Source: Cryptomeria japonica | Taxonomy: Eukaryota; Streptophyta; Pinopsida; Cupressales; Cupressaceae | Direction of reading: 5' to 3' | NCBI RefSeq assembly: GCF_030272615.1 | Contig: NC_081415.1 | Span: 422,064,757 to 422,118,756 of the forward strand | DNA length: 54,000 bases | The notes under the pieces: model-generated | What the model was told of the DNA's origin: nothing | Seen by the model: only the letters and a program-made list of their open reading frames with translations | Database searches by the model: none | Shown here: positions 23,336 to 35,049 of the stretch, one piece after another | Position numbering within the stretch: the first letter of the stretch is position 1 | Layout: each line of letters starts with the position of its first letter | Position numbers and translations under genes: made by a program

Positions 23336-23819
23336 TATTACATATAGCTATGCACTGGTCTTTTTCATAATGATATAAATTGGTATGTGTGGTATTATAA
23401 ATGCACAGTCATGTGGTTTTGTTGTATCTGTATATTGTGAAGGGATGTCGATTTGAGAAGCGTGCTAGATTGTAAGTTGGATAAACGCATAAGTGAGACA
23501 GATTGTGGATTGTTATGTAAATGTGTACAGCTCTCGTGATGTTTTGGTTCAAACTGCATCTTGCTCAATATAACTGCATCTTGCTCAATATATTCCAGAA
23601 AACATTCGATACTGGGGGATGTTTTATGGCACTCAGTACTTTGGACACTATAAGATATTGTATTTTTTGGCATATTTGAGATTTAAATCTCACGACCTTT
23701 CTATGTATTGTAGAGCAAGGATCGGAGTTTTTCTTACTGATTCTTTTCTCCAGGAGCTCTTTGAATCAACTTTATATAATAAAATATATTAAGTGGCACT
23801 GCCACCTTTTTAAAAAAAA

Positions 23820-24122
23820 ATTGCAAATTATTTATAATTATTTATAATAATCTTAAACTATCATTTGTAAATACCATTGTTAAACATGTTTCTCAAAACT
23901 TTACTACATAATTTCAATTCTCTTATGATATTTAACCTCAAAATAAAATTAATGAATGGATAATAAAATTTCTTATTTAGTTTCCAATAGACTTGACACG
24001 TGTAGCTTTAATGTTTTTTCAACTTCACTATTCAAATTTATATTTTAATTAATCTCTTACACTTGATATTTGTTTGCAACGACAAGTACTCTCCACTACT
24101 TGCTAGATGTTATTTTTGTTAT
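23820..24122. other. AT-rich spacer
   Basis: About 300 bases between the LINE A-tail and the microsatellite. Nothing recognised. Confidence 0.5.
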
Positions 24123-24176
24123 GTGTGTGTGTGTGTCTATCTATATATATATGTATATGTATATGTATATGTGTAC

Positions 24177-24260
<84 letters not shown>

Positions 24261-24396
24261 GTATATATATGTATATGTATATATACATATACATCTATGT
24301 ATATATACATATACATAGATGTATATATACATATACATAGATGTATATGTATATATACATAGATGTATATGTATATATACATATACATATATATAC

Positions 24397-24428
<32 letters not shown>

Positions 24429-24484
24429 GTACATATATATGCACATGCATATCTATATGTATGTACACACACACACATATATGT

Positions 24485-24556
<72 letters not shown>

Positions 24557-24660
24557 GTGTGTGTGTATGTATGTACATATATATGCATACATATCTATAT
24601 GTATGTACACACACATATATACATATGTATGTATATATGTATATATATATATATATATAC
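24123..24660. repeat. compound AT/AC/TG microsatellite
   Basis: A nearly pure alternating purine-pyrimidine tract of about 540 bases. It includes (AT)28 at 24193-24248, (AC)33 at 24487-24552, several 22-24 bp units of ATAGATGTATATATACATATAC type (24296-24370), and two similar modules of about 70 bases on each side of the AC run (24416-24486 and 24556-24625). All reading frames across it are repeat artefacts. Confidence 0.95.
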
Positions 24661-24689
24661 AGCGATCGCATCAAAAACTCCAGTTATGT

Positions 24690-24945
24690 AGCCTGTTTTG
24701 GGATTGCTTTTCGTCTTGGTTATTGCATAAATCACATCTCTATGATAGTTCTCCTTAACTAACCAATGTGCAAATCTTGAGGCACTAGCATAAAGTACCA
24801 TGGCCTAGTACACTAGTGAACAATTCTTCCAACAAAACCCCATCATGCTGATGTACTCCTTGTAAAAGCTGAGGGTCAATAATTTGTTTGATTACTTGCT
24901 TGATTTCTTCATTTTCTATCTTGAGTAGCTTTTTTTTATATTAAA
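24690..24945 (-). pseudogene. coding-like remnant, unrecognised
   Basis: On the minus strand about 85 codons look protein-like: EEIKQVIKQIIDPQLLQG, then after a frameshift near 24790 FAHWLVKENYHRDVIYAITK. It abuts the microsatellite. I do not recognise the family. It could be a gene fragment or an element ORF. Confidence 0.3.
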
Positions 24946-25054
24946 TATCTAATAATAATAATTATAATTATATTCTTACCCCCGTGGGAAGTCACAGTTG
25001 TGAAACATGGCAATTGAAGGGAGGCTAAATGGTGTCTTCCCCCAAGTGGCCATC

Positions 25055-25506
25055 TAAAGTTATAACTTTGATAGTGTTGCACGGGGCAATCCAGGCTTGT
25101 CCAGAGTAGGGTTCGTCATTAAGAATGACAGGGGAACTCTGGTGTGGGGTGGGTCTGTCAAACTTGCAGATGGCACCAATAATGACGCAGAGTACGCCAC
25201 CCTGATGGAGGGAGTCAAGTTGTGCACATAGAAAGGATTGAAAGATATTGACATTGAGAGTGATTCCCTAAATGTCATACGTTCCATAACCAATGGGAAG
25301 ACACCAAGCTGGAAATCGAAGATGTGGCTTGAAGGCAACCGAACTTTGCTGATTGAAATGGGAGAGTAAGTTGTTAGGCACATCTACATAGAGGCCAATA
25401 TAGTTGTAGATTTTCTATCCAAACACACTATTGACCAAGAGGTGAAAGTATTCATATCCAATGATCCAAAAGCGTGGAGAGCAATGAGCGAGGTAGACAG
25501 ACACTG
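25055..25506 (+). pseudogene. LINE RNase H remnant
   Basis: The frame starts with FDSVARGNPGLSRVGFVI (D in FDS), followed by NNDAEYATLMEG (E) and IESDSLNVI (D), the RVT_3 RNase H pattern. Stops occur at 25231 (TAG), 25369 (TAA) and 25506. The rest of ORF2 is absent, so this is a short 5'-truncated LINE copy or an internal fragment. Confidence 0.75.
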
Positions 25507-25664
25507 AGAATAGACACCCAATCAGATTTTTTTGGCATTGTTGACCACGAGGAAAGAATGGAAGATCAAGGCAATCCAAATCAGCAATAATTTAGGATTG
25601 GATAAGATGCATTGATAGTAAATGGCAAGGCATGAGGCTATAAAATGCTAGCGATAGAATAGAC

Positions 25665-26290
25665 TTGGCCAGTTTTTGTTTCAGAATCATGACAAGCTCT
25701 TGCTCGAACAACATGGATGAGAATGAGGTGATCATCTTACTAGACTATAAGTGTAGCTATGAACAAGAATCAAGTGCAGCGCATTTGAAGGAGGTTTTTT
25801 CTATAAACAGAGATGTTGAGGAGGAGGGGTGTGCAAGATCATCTGGGATAGATTGTCGGGAGGAGAATATGTGCATAACGTTGCTTTGTTGGAGTGTTTC
25901 ATCTACAATGTTGCATGCACCACCGATAACTACATGAGGTTACAGATAAGGTAGTGAATTAGATGGTGGCCTCACACATGAGGGATTTTGCGGTCAAGGC
26001 ACTGAAGAAGCTCAAGGGGCTTGTAGCAGATGCATTCAAAATTGAAGAGATGGTTAAGGATAAGGACATGATGGACACCATTCTGGTAATGAGAGATAGG
26101 TTGAGTAGGAATAATGTGGAAACATATGAATATATGATGTCTATAAATGGGAGCCTCTTCCCTAATGCATAGCTGGAGAGAGCTCGAGAGGTCATTAAGG
26201 CCATCAATACTAGCTTTGTCGTTGAACTTATGTATCTTTTATGTTTTATATTTAATATAATAGGACCTACCCTTAGGTAGCAATTTGAAA
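25665..26290 (+). pseudogene. ORF remnant following the RNase H
   Basis: Two pieces (25665-25937 and 25963-26222 with a TAG at 26170) lie 160 bases after the LINE RNase H. The second is helix-rich (KALKKLKGLVADAFKIEEMV). An A-rich stretch at 26285-26302 might be the LINE tail. If so, the ORF sits in the same relative place as ORF3 of the large LINE. I see no convincing sequence match between them. Confidence 0.3.
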
Positions 26291-26509
26291 AATAAAAAAG
26301 AGTATAATTATATTCTATATAATTATATATATATATATATTTGATCGGTACTTGGGGCAATTTTTAAGCTGTCGAATAACACTTTTGACTGGAGCTATGA
26401 ACTAGTGAGGCCACATTTTTTAGGGACCTCATCCTTAGAGATGTTTGGCAATTCCATTCTTCTATCTCCTTTTGACCAACCTAATACTCCATTCTTTCTA
26501 TGTGTAACC

Positions 26510-26795
26510 AGCTCTTTATCTCTCTGTTGTTGTGCATAATGATAGCCCACAACATCATCATGAACGTCATGTGAGCCAAGCAGGGACTGTCTTGCGCTGA
26601 CATATCTTTATCTCTCTGTCTTACATTGGAATTGTCTCCTTATCTCTTTGTCACGCTCTAGCGTCGCATCCTTATCTCTTTATCACACTCTAGCCACTCT
26701 ACCTTATCTCTCTATCACATGCAATACCTCCTTATCTCTCCATTGTGCACTTTCACTGCCTTATCTCTTCGTTATGCGCACATAACTCACCGATC
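26510..26795. repeat. degenerate tandem repeat of about 30 bp carrying GATAAGG
   Basis: The core CCTTATCTCT (minus strand AGAGATAAGG), usually followed by a T-rich/CAC segment, recurs near 26513, 26605, 26639, 26671, 26702, 26731 and 26760. Spacing is about 30-35 bases in the tight part. Confidence 0.65.
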
Positions 26796-26949
26796 AACCT
26801 TGATAAGGCTGACAGACACCTCCTCTAGCGAGTAGTGTGGACATCTCTCTTGAGCGCGTGCAAAGCCTCCTTTGATCGTCCTTCATCTTGCGAGGTTTTG
26901 AACCCAAGACCACCCTCTCAATAGGGCTCGCAACATCCATTGCATTGCG

Positions 26950-27735
26950 GGGACGTAAAATATATATTATATATTAAATATATAGTGTATTATATTTATA
27001 TTTAATAATTTCCAATATAATATATAATATATAATATATAATAATAAATATAATCATAATATTATTTTATTATTTAAAAAATATTGTGCATTAATTATAT
27101 TGTATTATATTTAATAATTTTTATTTTTAATGTAACTTTAATATATTAACTAATGTTGATGATGTGTAATTTTTTAAAGAAATTGGGTGTATTTTATAGT
27201 GAAAGAGACGAGGTATTTAAAATTTAAAATTATCTCTATATTATGCAGAACTTATAATTTAGTTTTTAACTAATCCAAGTATTAATAATGGATGTTAAGG
27301 TTAATCAAAAAAATATCATCATATTTATAAGATTATTTTGAATCATCTTTGTATTTTCTTATTTTTCTTTAGATATTGATATTATCTTATTTGCCTTTTA
27401 TACTCAAATTTTACACAATCAATTTTTTAAAGAAAAAGTGTTATCTCCATGAGAGGAAGCAAGACAAATTATGTCAACTGATGGAGCATTACAATAAAAA
27501 AAAAACTAAAATAATGCAAGTCAATTGAATTAATCCTCATTAAACACATGTTATATGACATCATAGATAGATATTTGACAAAATTTTGAACAAGCACATT
27601 CAAACTAGATAGCCTAATCAATGATGATAAAGCAAGATTAATCAATCCATTGATGGATCATTACAATACAAAATAGGGTATAAAATGTGATAATATATAG
27701 AATTTTACTTCATTATCCCTCACCATCTCTCTATA
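26950..27735. other. very AT-rich spacer
   Basis: About 790 bases dominated by TATAAT/ATATT strings (27000-27130 is nearly pure A/T). No gene seen. Confidence 0.6.
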
Positions 27736-27763
27736 TTGCCCTCTATCTATAGATCACCTCCTC

Positions 27764-27812
<49 letters not shown>

Positions 27813-28015
27813 CCCTCCCTCTTCTTCCCTCTCTACCTATCTCTTTCCCTCTACCCCCCTCTTTTATCTCCCTCTTCTTCCTATCTCTCTCCCTTACTCT
27901 CCCTCTCCCTCTATCTCCCCCTTTTATCTCTCCCTGACTCTCCCTCTCTCACTCCCTCCCTATCCTCCTATATATCTATCTCTTTATCTCTACCTCTATC
28001 TCTCCCTTTCCCTTC

Positions 28016-28049
<34 letters not shown>

Positions 28050-28470
28050 TTATCTCTTTCTTTCTCTTCCCTTATATCTCAATCTCTGCCCCTTTCTCTA
28101 TTTCTCTCTATCTCTCTATCTCTCTACATTTCCTTGTATCTCTCTCTCCATTAATTTACCTCACCATCTACATCTTTCTTTATCTCTCTCTTTCCCTATT
28201 CCTATATATCTCTCCATCTCTCCCTATCTCTTTATCTTTATCTCTCTCTCTACCTTTACATATTCCTATACCTCTATATCTATATCTCTAGACATATATC
28301 CCTCTCTATATATGCATATTTCTCCCTCTCCCTCTCCCTCTCACTCTCCCTCCCCCTTTCCCTATTCCTAGACCTCTGTATTTATATATCTAGACATGTC
28401 TCCCTCTCGCTATACATCCATCTCTCTCTCTCCCCCTCTCACTTTCCCTCTTCCTATAGTGGTGATGGAA
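27736..28470. repeat. polypyrimidine CT-rich satellite-like tract
   Basis: Includes (TC)22 at 27767-27810, (TG)13 at 28024-28049 and many TCTATCTC/CCCTCT units. The long Ser/Leu/Pro reading frames here are artefacts of the repeat. Confidence 0.9.
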
Positions 28471-29789
28471 TTTGGAAACACAACAAAACCTATTAAGCTA
28501 CTACAAAAACACAAAAACTCTAGAATTCCACTAAAACCAAAATCACCAATGAAACTAATGGAAAAATACATTTTTTAAAGTAAACACAAATTATACCTTC
28601 AAAATGTAGATTTCTCCTTCATGTCTCATTGTGTTTTATCTCTTCAGATCTTGATGTTGATTACTATACCTATGCTCTTATAATGCACTTCTTTTTTCCA
28701 AGATGACTCTAAGATGAATGTACTTGTGGTCAATTTGATGCAAAGTAAATGATTCTACAATCAAAGTCTATGATGATGATAAGATGCAATAAAGTAGATA
28801 TGATGAGGCCGATGACAATGATGGAATGATGTTAATGATATAGAAGCTATGATACTAAATGAAATAGTGTAGCTACAATGCACCAATGTAAGTTGAAATG
28901 CTATGCTAATGAACTTGCAAATGCTTATGATAATGTAAGCTTAAGCCAAAGGCATACTTTGATATTGCTATGATCTCCTAAACTCTTCAAAACAACATGA
29001 AAATATATTAGACACACTAGCTAGTCCAAAATGAGGATGAGAAGCTTTCTTTTATAGGCAATTAATGGCTTAGGTCCAAGGTGGCAGAAATCAATGGTTG
29101 AGGAATCATACTTATGAAATGGAAGGTCAAGATTGAATTGATTGAATGAGAGGAGAGATAGAAGGAATATTTTTTTACTACATTGACAAGATGGATGGAT
29201 ATGTGGGACAAGGAGCCACATGGCAAGATGCTCACAAAGACCATGAGAGAATGGTGGAAGAAGTCTAAGTTATGGGGAGGTTTCAGGAATTATAGGATTC
29301 ATGAGACAAGTGTCTTATGAGTTTTCTTTGACCTGATGATGTGGAGAAACACATCTCTACAATGTAGGGAAGATGGAGAGGAAATAGGAAATGGAATGCC
29401 ACATAAGTTTCCACTCCCATTTGACTAGGAGGTATGTTGAGGATAAATACGTAATTAAATATTATTAATTTATTTAATTTTGGTAGCAACATGGAGGTGA
29501 AGTGTTAAATGATGTGTAAGATGATGTGGAAGAATGATGTGGATTTTAGGAATATGACTTAGTCCTAGAGGAATAATTAAATAAATTAAAATTATTTAAT
29601 TAGAGATAACTTTGGAAGAATTAGGATGGTTAATCATATAAATTAAAATTTATTTAATTATTAGAAGGATAAGATGAATGTAAATCAAATAACTAAATTG
29701 GTTTATTTATTCATTGATAGAGGAATATGAATTAAATAAATAATAAATATTTATTTATTTTATCTCGAATCATTTTTTGGTGCATACAC
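28471..29789. other. gene-free stretch splitting two CT-rich tracts
   Basis: Unrelated sequence sits between similar CT-rich tracts. Its right part (29450-29760) repeats AT-rich inverted motifs such as AATTAAATAAATTAAAATT. It may be an insertion into the CT tract, but I found no clear terminal repeats or duplication. Confidence 0.4.
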
Positions 29790-30020
29790 CTAGACCTCTA
29801 TACCTACATCTCTCAGCATCTATCTCTATCTTTCCATATTTCTTATTTCATCTCTCCCTCTATATCTACCTCATTATCTCTCCATCTATTTCTCCCTCTC
29901 TATATATCACTACTTTCGATCTCTTTGTCTCTCATTCTCTCCCTCTCTTTCCCTTTCTATATATTTATATCTTATATCTCTGCTTATCCCTCCCTCCTCA
30001 CCCTATCCTTCTCTCCCTCT
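29790..30020. repeat. second CT-rich tract
   Basis: CTAGACCTCTATACCTACATC and TCTATCTCTATC units resemble the end of the tract at 28260-28470. Confidence 0.75.
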
Positions 30021-30867
30021 TGCAAACATAACATGAGCCTATTGGTAATGGATTCTAATTCAAAGGTTTTGTTTCCGTCATGTTTGGATCCCTAAAGTGG
30101 ATGCATAGTTGATTTAAATCTATCACTTGCCCATTGAGACCTACCATTCACCTCATGTATTGCACAAATGTACACAAAAAAATCCCTAATTGACCTTCCA
30201 CAACTCTTTGGTGTACCCATTGCGCACCGAGGTGAAATTGCTAGTTAAATAATGTGAATGGATATGGATTGAATTTCATTCACCTTTTGAATGTTAATGT
30301 TAATTTTTTGTTATTTTATTTTATTTTATGTGGTGAATCCATGATTATTATTTTGCTTGTACTAAAGGTTTGTTTTGTTTAGAACCATATGTATTAGAAG
30401 TTTGTTACCAAAAATGAAGCATACAATGTTAGAGCAAGATATTGCAAAAACTTATCTAAATACATAATTTATTCTTCTAATAGATTCTATGGTTTAAAGA
30501 TTCACAAAATCATTTGTTTATTTTTTTAAGTGTTTATTAGGGTGTCATTTCATTGGTATATGGATCTTGACTTCTTCAACAGGGTACTACTAAAATATGG
30601 CTCTAACTTTCTTTAAACAAAGAATTGATATAAGCAAAGACCAATATATAATATTCTATGAAAAAGAAAAAGGGATTATTGTTTATTCATGTCCACCCAT
30701 CACACTTAGTAATGGGGAATAATGTAACTTTTCTCACTTTATCTATTATATTTTAAGTTTGTACCTCTTGAGTTCCATCTTCATGATCAATCTTAGTAGA
30801 AAACCCAACCTTGTCACTCCATTTACACCATGTAGCTATAATAGTAACGATACAACTCTTTAGTTGT
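30021..30867. other. AT-rich spacer
   Basis: About 850 bases with no supported gene. Confidence 0.5.
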
Positions 30868-31488
30868 AGAGAAATATATGGTCTTTGGGACACACCTTAG
30901 AGATATTGGATGGATGTTTCTTTGTAAGTGCACTGAAAAAAATAACCTCATGTTTGCAAGTTACTTATACAATATTCTATATTGCATAATAATAATAAAT
31001 CTTTTTGAAGTAGTTACATGGACTAGTAAAATTCCAAACATGTTTCTATAATATCAAATCTAAAATTCTATAATCTTAGATAAATAGATGATGTTTGGGA
31101 CATACCTTAGAGATATTAGATGGATGGTTCTTTGTGAATTCATTGAAGAAAATAACCTTGTGTTTGCAAGTAACTTAATTGCATAGAGAAATAGATGGTC
31201 TTTGGGACACGCCTTAGAGATATTGGATGGATGTTTCTTTGTAAGTGCATTGAAAAAAATAACCTCGTGTTTGCAAGTTACTTATACAATATTCTATATT
31301 ACATAATAATAATAAACCTGTTTGAAGTAATTACATGGACTAATAAAATTCCAAACGTGTATCTATAATATCAAATATAAATTTTTATAATCTTAGATAA
31401 ATAGATGATGTTTGGGACATACCTTAGAGATATTAGATGGATGGTTCTTTGTGAATGCATTGAAGAAAATAACCTTGTGTTTGCAAGT
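30868..31488. repeat. higher-order tandem repeat, period about 315 bp
   Basis: The block with GGTCTTTGGGACACACCTTAG (30880) recurs at about 31197, and the related block with GATGTTTGGGACATACC (31089) recurs at about 31405, each with GTTTGCAAGT about 80 bases further on. So two related sub-units alternate in a repeat of about 315 bp. The series is cut at about 31488 by the LINE and resumes near 43395. Confidence 0.8.
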
Positions 31489-31491
31489 CAA

Positions 31492-32250
31492 AAACTCAGA
31501 AAATAAGAAAACTCACCTTGTTGATACCAACTATTTTGGACCTCTGGGGGAAAATAAGGAAGTGGTCTCCTCAGCCTCTGTCTCTAATCTCCCCCCCCCC
31601 CCCAGGAAGCTCTGAGGAAGGAACAAATGAAAGCAGACAACCCCCTGGTAGGGTAGATCTGAATAGAGGAAATAAAAGATCAGAATGAATCCTCTAAAGA
31701 AAATACCGAGATGGTAATCGCTGACACCTTGGCCAGTAAGGAAGCTCCCAATGAAGAGGATCAGAAGGATGAGGATACTAAGGAAGCTAAACAATCTGAG
31801 GAAGGGGAGATTACTCGCTCACAAGAAGAAAGGATTGACTCTTCCCCTCTCACGATTAGGTCTGATATGCAAGAAGCCCATAAATGTGCTATATTGGGTA
31901 TGAATCTTTCAGATTCAGACCAAGCTTCTAAAACAGTCAATAGTTCTTCACATTATTTCAGATCACCTAATTGGGGTAATGAAGAGGAAATTTCTAGAAT
32001 TTTTAGTAACCCTGAAGCGGTTCTTGAGAAAGAAGCCAATTGGAAAATTCCAAAACACAGGAACAAAAAAGGATCCACTCCCTCGACTGCTCAATTAAGG
32101 AAGTCTAGTAGAATTGCTCAAGTTGATGTCGGGTATGTCTCCTCATCCCCAGGACGGCCTTCAAACCACAAATTCAGAGACAAGGAGGCCAACAAGAACA
32201 TAGCAGATGGGACTCAGAAGACTCTGAAAGAGTTAGGAATTGGTGATTAA
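31492..32250 (+). pseudogene. LINE ORF1, C-terminal part
   Basis: ORF1 of plant LINEs encodes an RNA-binding gag-like protein. Only its polar tail is here, ending KTLKELGIGD at TAA 32248-32250, two bases before the ORF2 start codon. Upstream, a run of 13 C (31591-31603) shifts the frame and stops follow at about 31650. The N-terminal gag and zinc-knuckle parts are missing. Confidence 0.65.
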
Positions 32251-32252
32251 TT

Positions 32253-33071
32253 ATGAAGATTGTCTCTTGGAACATTAGGGGACTAAATAATCCCCACAAG
32301 CATGATATTATTAGGAATATGATTAGGGATAGTAAACCTGATATTTTTCTTATTCAAGAAACAAAGATGAGTAGAGATAAGGTTGAAGCTTTGAAATTCT
32401 TTAAATCTGGGAGTATCAGTGGTGGTAGCTCGGAAGGTGCCTCTGGAGGCATTGTAACCATTTGGAATCTCAATAGTGCTAAAGGTCATGTTCTTATTTA
32501 AGAAAGCAACTTCTCTTGCATTAAATTTGAGCATTTAAAAGATGGAACCTCTTGGGTCCTCCCTAATATTTATGCTCCTAATACCTTGAAAGCCAGAAGC
32601 ATTTTTTGGACAAAACTAATGGAAATAAGGGACAACTTCAAGAACCTCAGTTGGCTGGTCGTGGGAGACTTCAACGCCCCTTTGAGAGAGGAGAAAAATT
32701 TTGGTGGAAGCCCTTCTCAGTTGGAAATCAGACTGGCCCTCATGGATTTTATAAACACTCAGGCTCTTAATGATGTGGAGATGCAGGGTTGCAATTACAC
32801 TTGGTCTAACAGGAGGGCTGGAAATGACCTTATTCAAGTTCGCCTTGACAGGGCTCTTATTTCTAATAATTGGTATAGACATTATTTATGTTCTCTGTCT
32901 GCTCGCATCCGAGTTGGGTCTGACCACTATCTCATAACTCTTTTTGTTGACCCCATAAATAGAAGAAGGCACTTTCCTTTTAGGCTTGAAAAAATGTGGA
33001 CTCTTCATCTGGATCTCACCCATAAAATTCAAGAATGGTGGAACATCCAAGTTGAGGGCACTGCCATGTAG
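32253..33071 (+). pseudogene. LINE ORF2: AP-type endonuclease
   Basis: The domain nicks target DNA to prime reverse transcription. It starts MKIVSWNIRGLNN (the N of the active site), with LIQETK (E, about 32345-32360), WLVVGDFNAP (D and N, about 32650-32680), RLDRAL and VGSDHYLI (about 32910-32935). These are the expected catalytic blocks in order. Stops at 32499-32501 (TAA) and 33069-33071 (TAG) break the frame. Confidence 0.9.
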
Positions 33072-34950
33072 AGAGTTGTGAAGAAACTCAAAAGCATAAA
33101 AGACAATATAAGGACTTGGAATAAATCTAGCTTTGGGAATATTTTTGAGGCCAAAGGAAAAATTTAGGAAGACCTCAATAAAATACAGGTCCAAATCCAG
33201 AAGGATGCATTCTCTACTGTGACTATTGCTGAAGAAAATGAGATCCTTAAAAACTACCATGAAATCATTGGTAAAGAAGAAGCATTTTGGAAGCAGAGGT
33301 ATAGATGTATCTGGCTGAAGGAAGGAGATAAGAATATTGGATTCTTTCATATGTCGACTATCAAACATAAATAGGCTAATAGGATCAAAAAACTTATGGT
33401 GGACAATGGGGAGCTGGTTAAGGAGGAGGAGATAAGAAATGAGGCCAAAAGATTCTTCACTGATCTTCTTTGTAGGGATCAAAGCCTGGATGTTGATGTT
33501 CAAAGTTCTTTCCTTCAGAACATTCCTTACCTCATTGATGAGCAAAAAAATGCCTCCCTTACTTCTATATCATCGAACTTGGAGATCAGAAATGTTGTCT
33601 TTTCTTTTGATGGTAACAAAGCCCCTAGACCTGATGGCTTCCCCATGTTCTTCTTCCAAGAATTCTGGGATATTGTTGGGAAAGATGTCTCCAGTGGGGT
33701 CAAAGAATTTTTTGGGACTAGAAAACTTCTGAAAGAGATTAATGGCACCTTCATTGCTTTAATCCCCAAAATTCAAGGTGTTGACTCCATGGATAAGTTC
33801 AGGCCAATTAGCTTATGCAACTCTTTTTATAAGATAATATCCAAGGTCCTAACTACCAGACTCCTGAAAGTCCTTCCTTCTTTGATTAGTCATTAGCAAA
33901 ATGGTTTTGTGCCAGGTAGACAAATTCTTGATTCCATCATAGTTGTCCATGAGAATATCCATTCCCTTGTTATGGCTAAGAAACAAGGTTTTATCCTCAA
34001 GCTTGACCTTTCTAAGGCCTATGACCGGGTTGATTGGTCTTTCCTCATGAAGGTCCTATTGGCTTTTGGCTTCTCTAACAAATGTGTTGACCTCTTCAAG
34101 AAGCTCATCTCCTCTACCTCCTTTTTTGTTCTTGTTAACAGATCTCCCTCCTCCTTCTTTCAAGCATCCAGAGGACTGAGGCAGGGGGATCCTATTTCCC
34201 CTATCCTCTTCATTATTATGGCTAAATGTTTTGGTAGGTCCATGGAAAGTATGGTGACTAGAGGTATTTTTAAAGGTCTCCAACCTTCCTTGGTTGATCA
34301 TATTTGCTCCCACCAACAGTTTGTGGATGACACCATTGTCATGGGGGACTCAAGCATTTCGAAAGCTAGAGTCCTAAAGGGCACCCTTTGTAAGTTTGCT
34401 TCTACTTCTGGCCAGCTTATCAACTGGGTTAAAAGTGAAGTGTTTTTCATCAACACTCCTAAGAGAAGATAGCATAGAATCAATAGAATTCTGGAATGTA
34501 GGATTGTTGATCTTCCTACTACCTATCTTGGTCTCCCCATGGGCATTGATCCACCTGATTCCTTTTGGAGTTCTCTGGTGGATAAATTTCAAAGAAAGAT
34601 TGTTGGTTGGAAAGGTGCTCTTTTAAGTCAGGGTGTCAAGCTTCAACTTCTTAAAGCATCCCTTCAAAGCATACCTATTTATGCCCTTATCCTCTTCAGA
34701 ATTCCATTTAAATGTGTTGATGCTATTGAGAAAATTCAAAAAAAAAATTATTTGGTCAGGGGTTGAGGAAAAGAAAAGAATGGCTTTAGTGGCTTGGGAC
34801 AAGGTGTGCAGACCGAAAAAAAGGTGGTTTGGGCCTGAGAAGAATCCGGACCCTCAATGAAGCTCTTTTATCTAAACAGGTTTGGAGACTGTTCCACTCT
34901 GATAGTGAATGGTGTAAAATTTGGAGAAGTAAGTATCCTCTTTTGTCTTC
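33072..34950 (+). pseudogene. LINE ORF2: reverse transcriptase
   Basis: RT blocks are in order: FRPISLCNSFYKIISKVL (about 33800-33850), NGFVPGRQILDSI (about 33900-33935), GFILKLDLSKAYDRVDW (about 33990-34038, catalytic D), RGLRQGDPISPILF (about 34170-34210), QQFVDDTIVMG (about 34315-34345, catalytic FVDD) and TYLGLPMG (about 34520-34545). Stops lie at 33167, 33373, 33894 and 34470, and an A-run near 34737-34747 shifts the frame. Confidence 0.9.
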
Positions 34951-35049
34951 TTCTCTTCTCTCTTTCATCAATTTTGATTTCAGTATTAATGGATCCCATA
35001 TCTAGAATCATGCCTCTAAGTGTAAAGACAACATTGCTAAAGGGGTGAA

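Larger units (their letters stand above)
21808..23819 (+). mobile_element. 5'-truncated LINE (L1/RTE-type plant element)
   Basis: It holds only the last part of ORF2: a zinc-binding reverse-transcriptase-associated region and an RNase H. The 3' end reads GGCACTGCCACCTTTTT followed by an A-run at 23811-23819, typical of LINE 3' ends. The left limit is set by where coding similarity starts (DPPSGSAVWNF). I could not identify a target-site duplication. Confidence 0.8.

Noticed and set aside
24063-24801. Many overlapping ORFs of Tyr/Ile/Val/Cys and His/Thr repeats
   Set aside because: Direct translations of the AT, AC and TG microsatellite in all frames.
27736-28371. 211-codon Ser/Leu/Pro ORF
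   Set aside because: Translation of a polypyrimidine repeat with no start context or domain.
28471-29789. DNA transposon with terminal inverted repeats
   Set aside because: The ends (TAGTGGTGATGG and the reverse of GGTGCATACACC) match too poorly, and I found no flanking duplication.
32886-33545. 219-codon minus-strand ORF
   Set aside because: Antisense of the LINE endonuclease-RT region, whose plus-strand motifs are clear.
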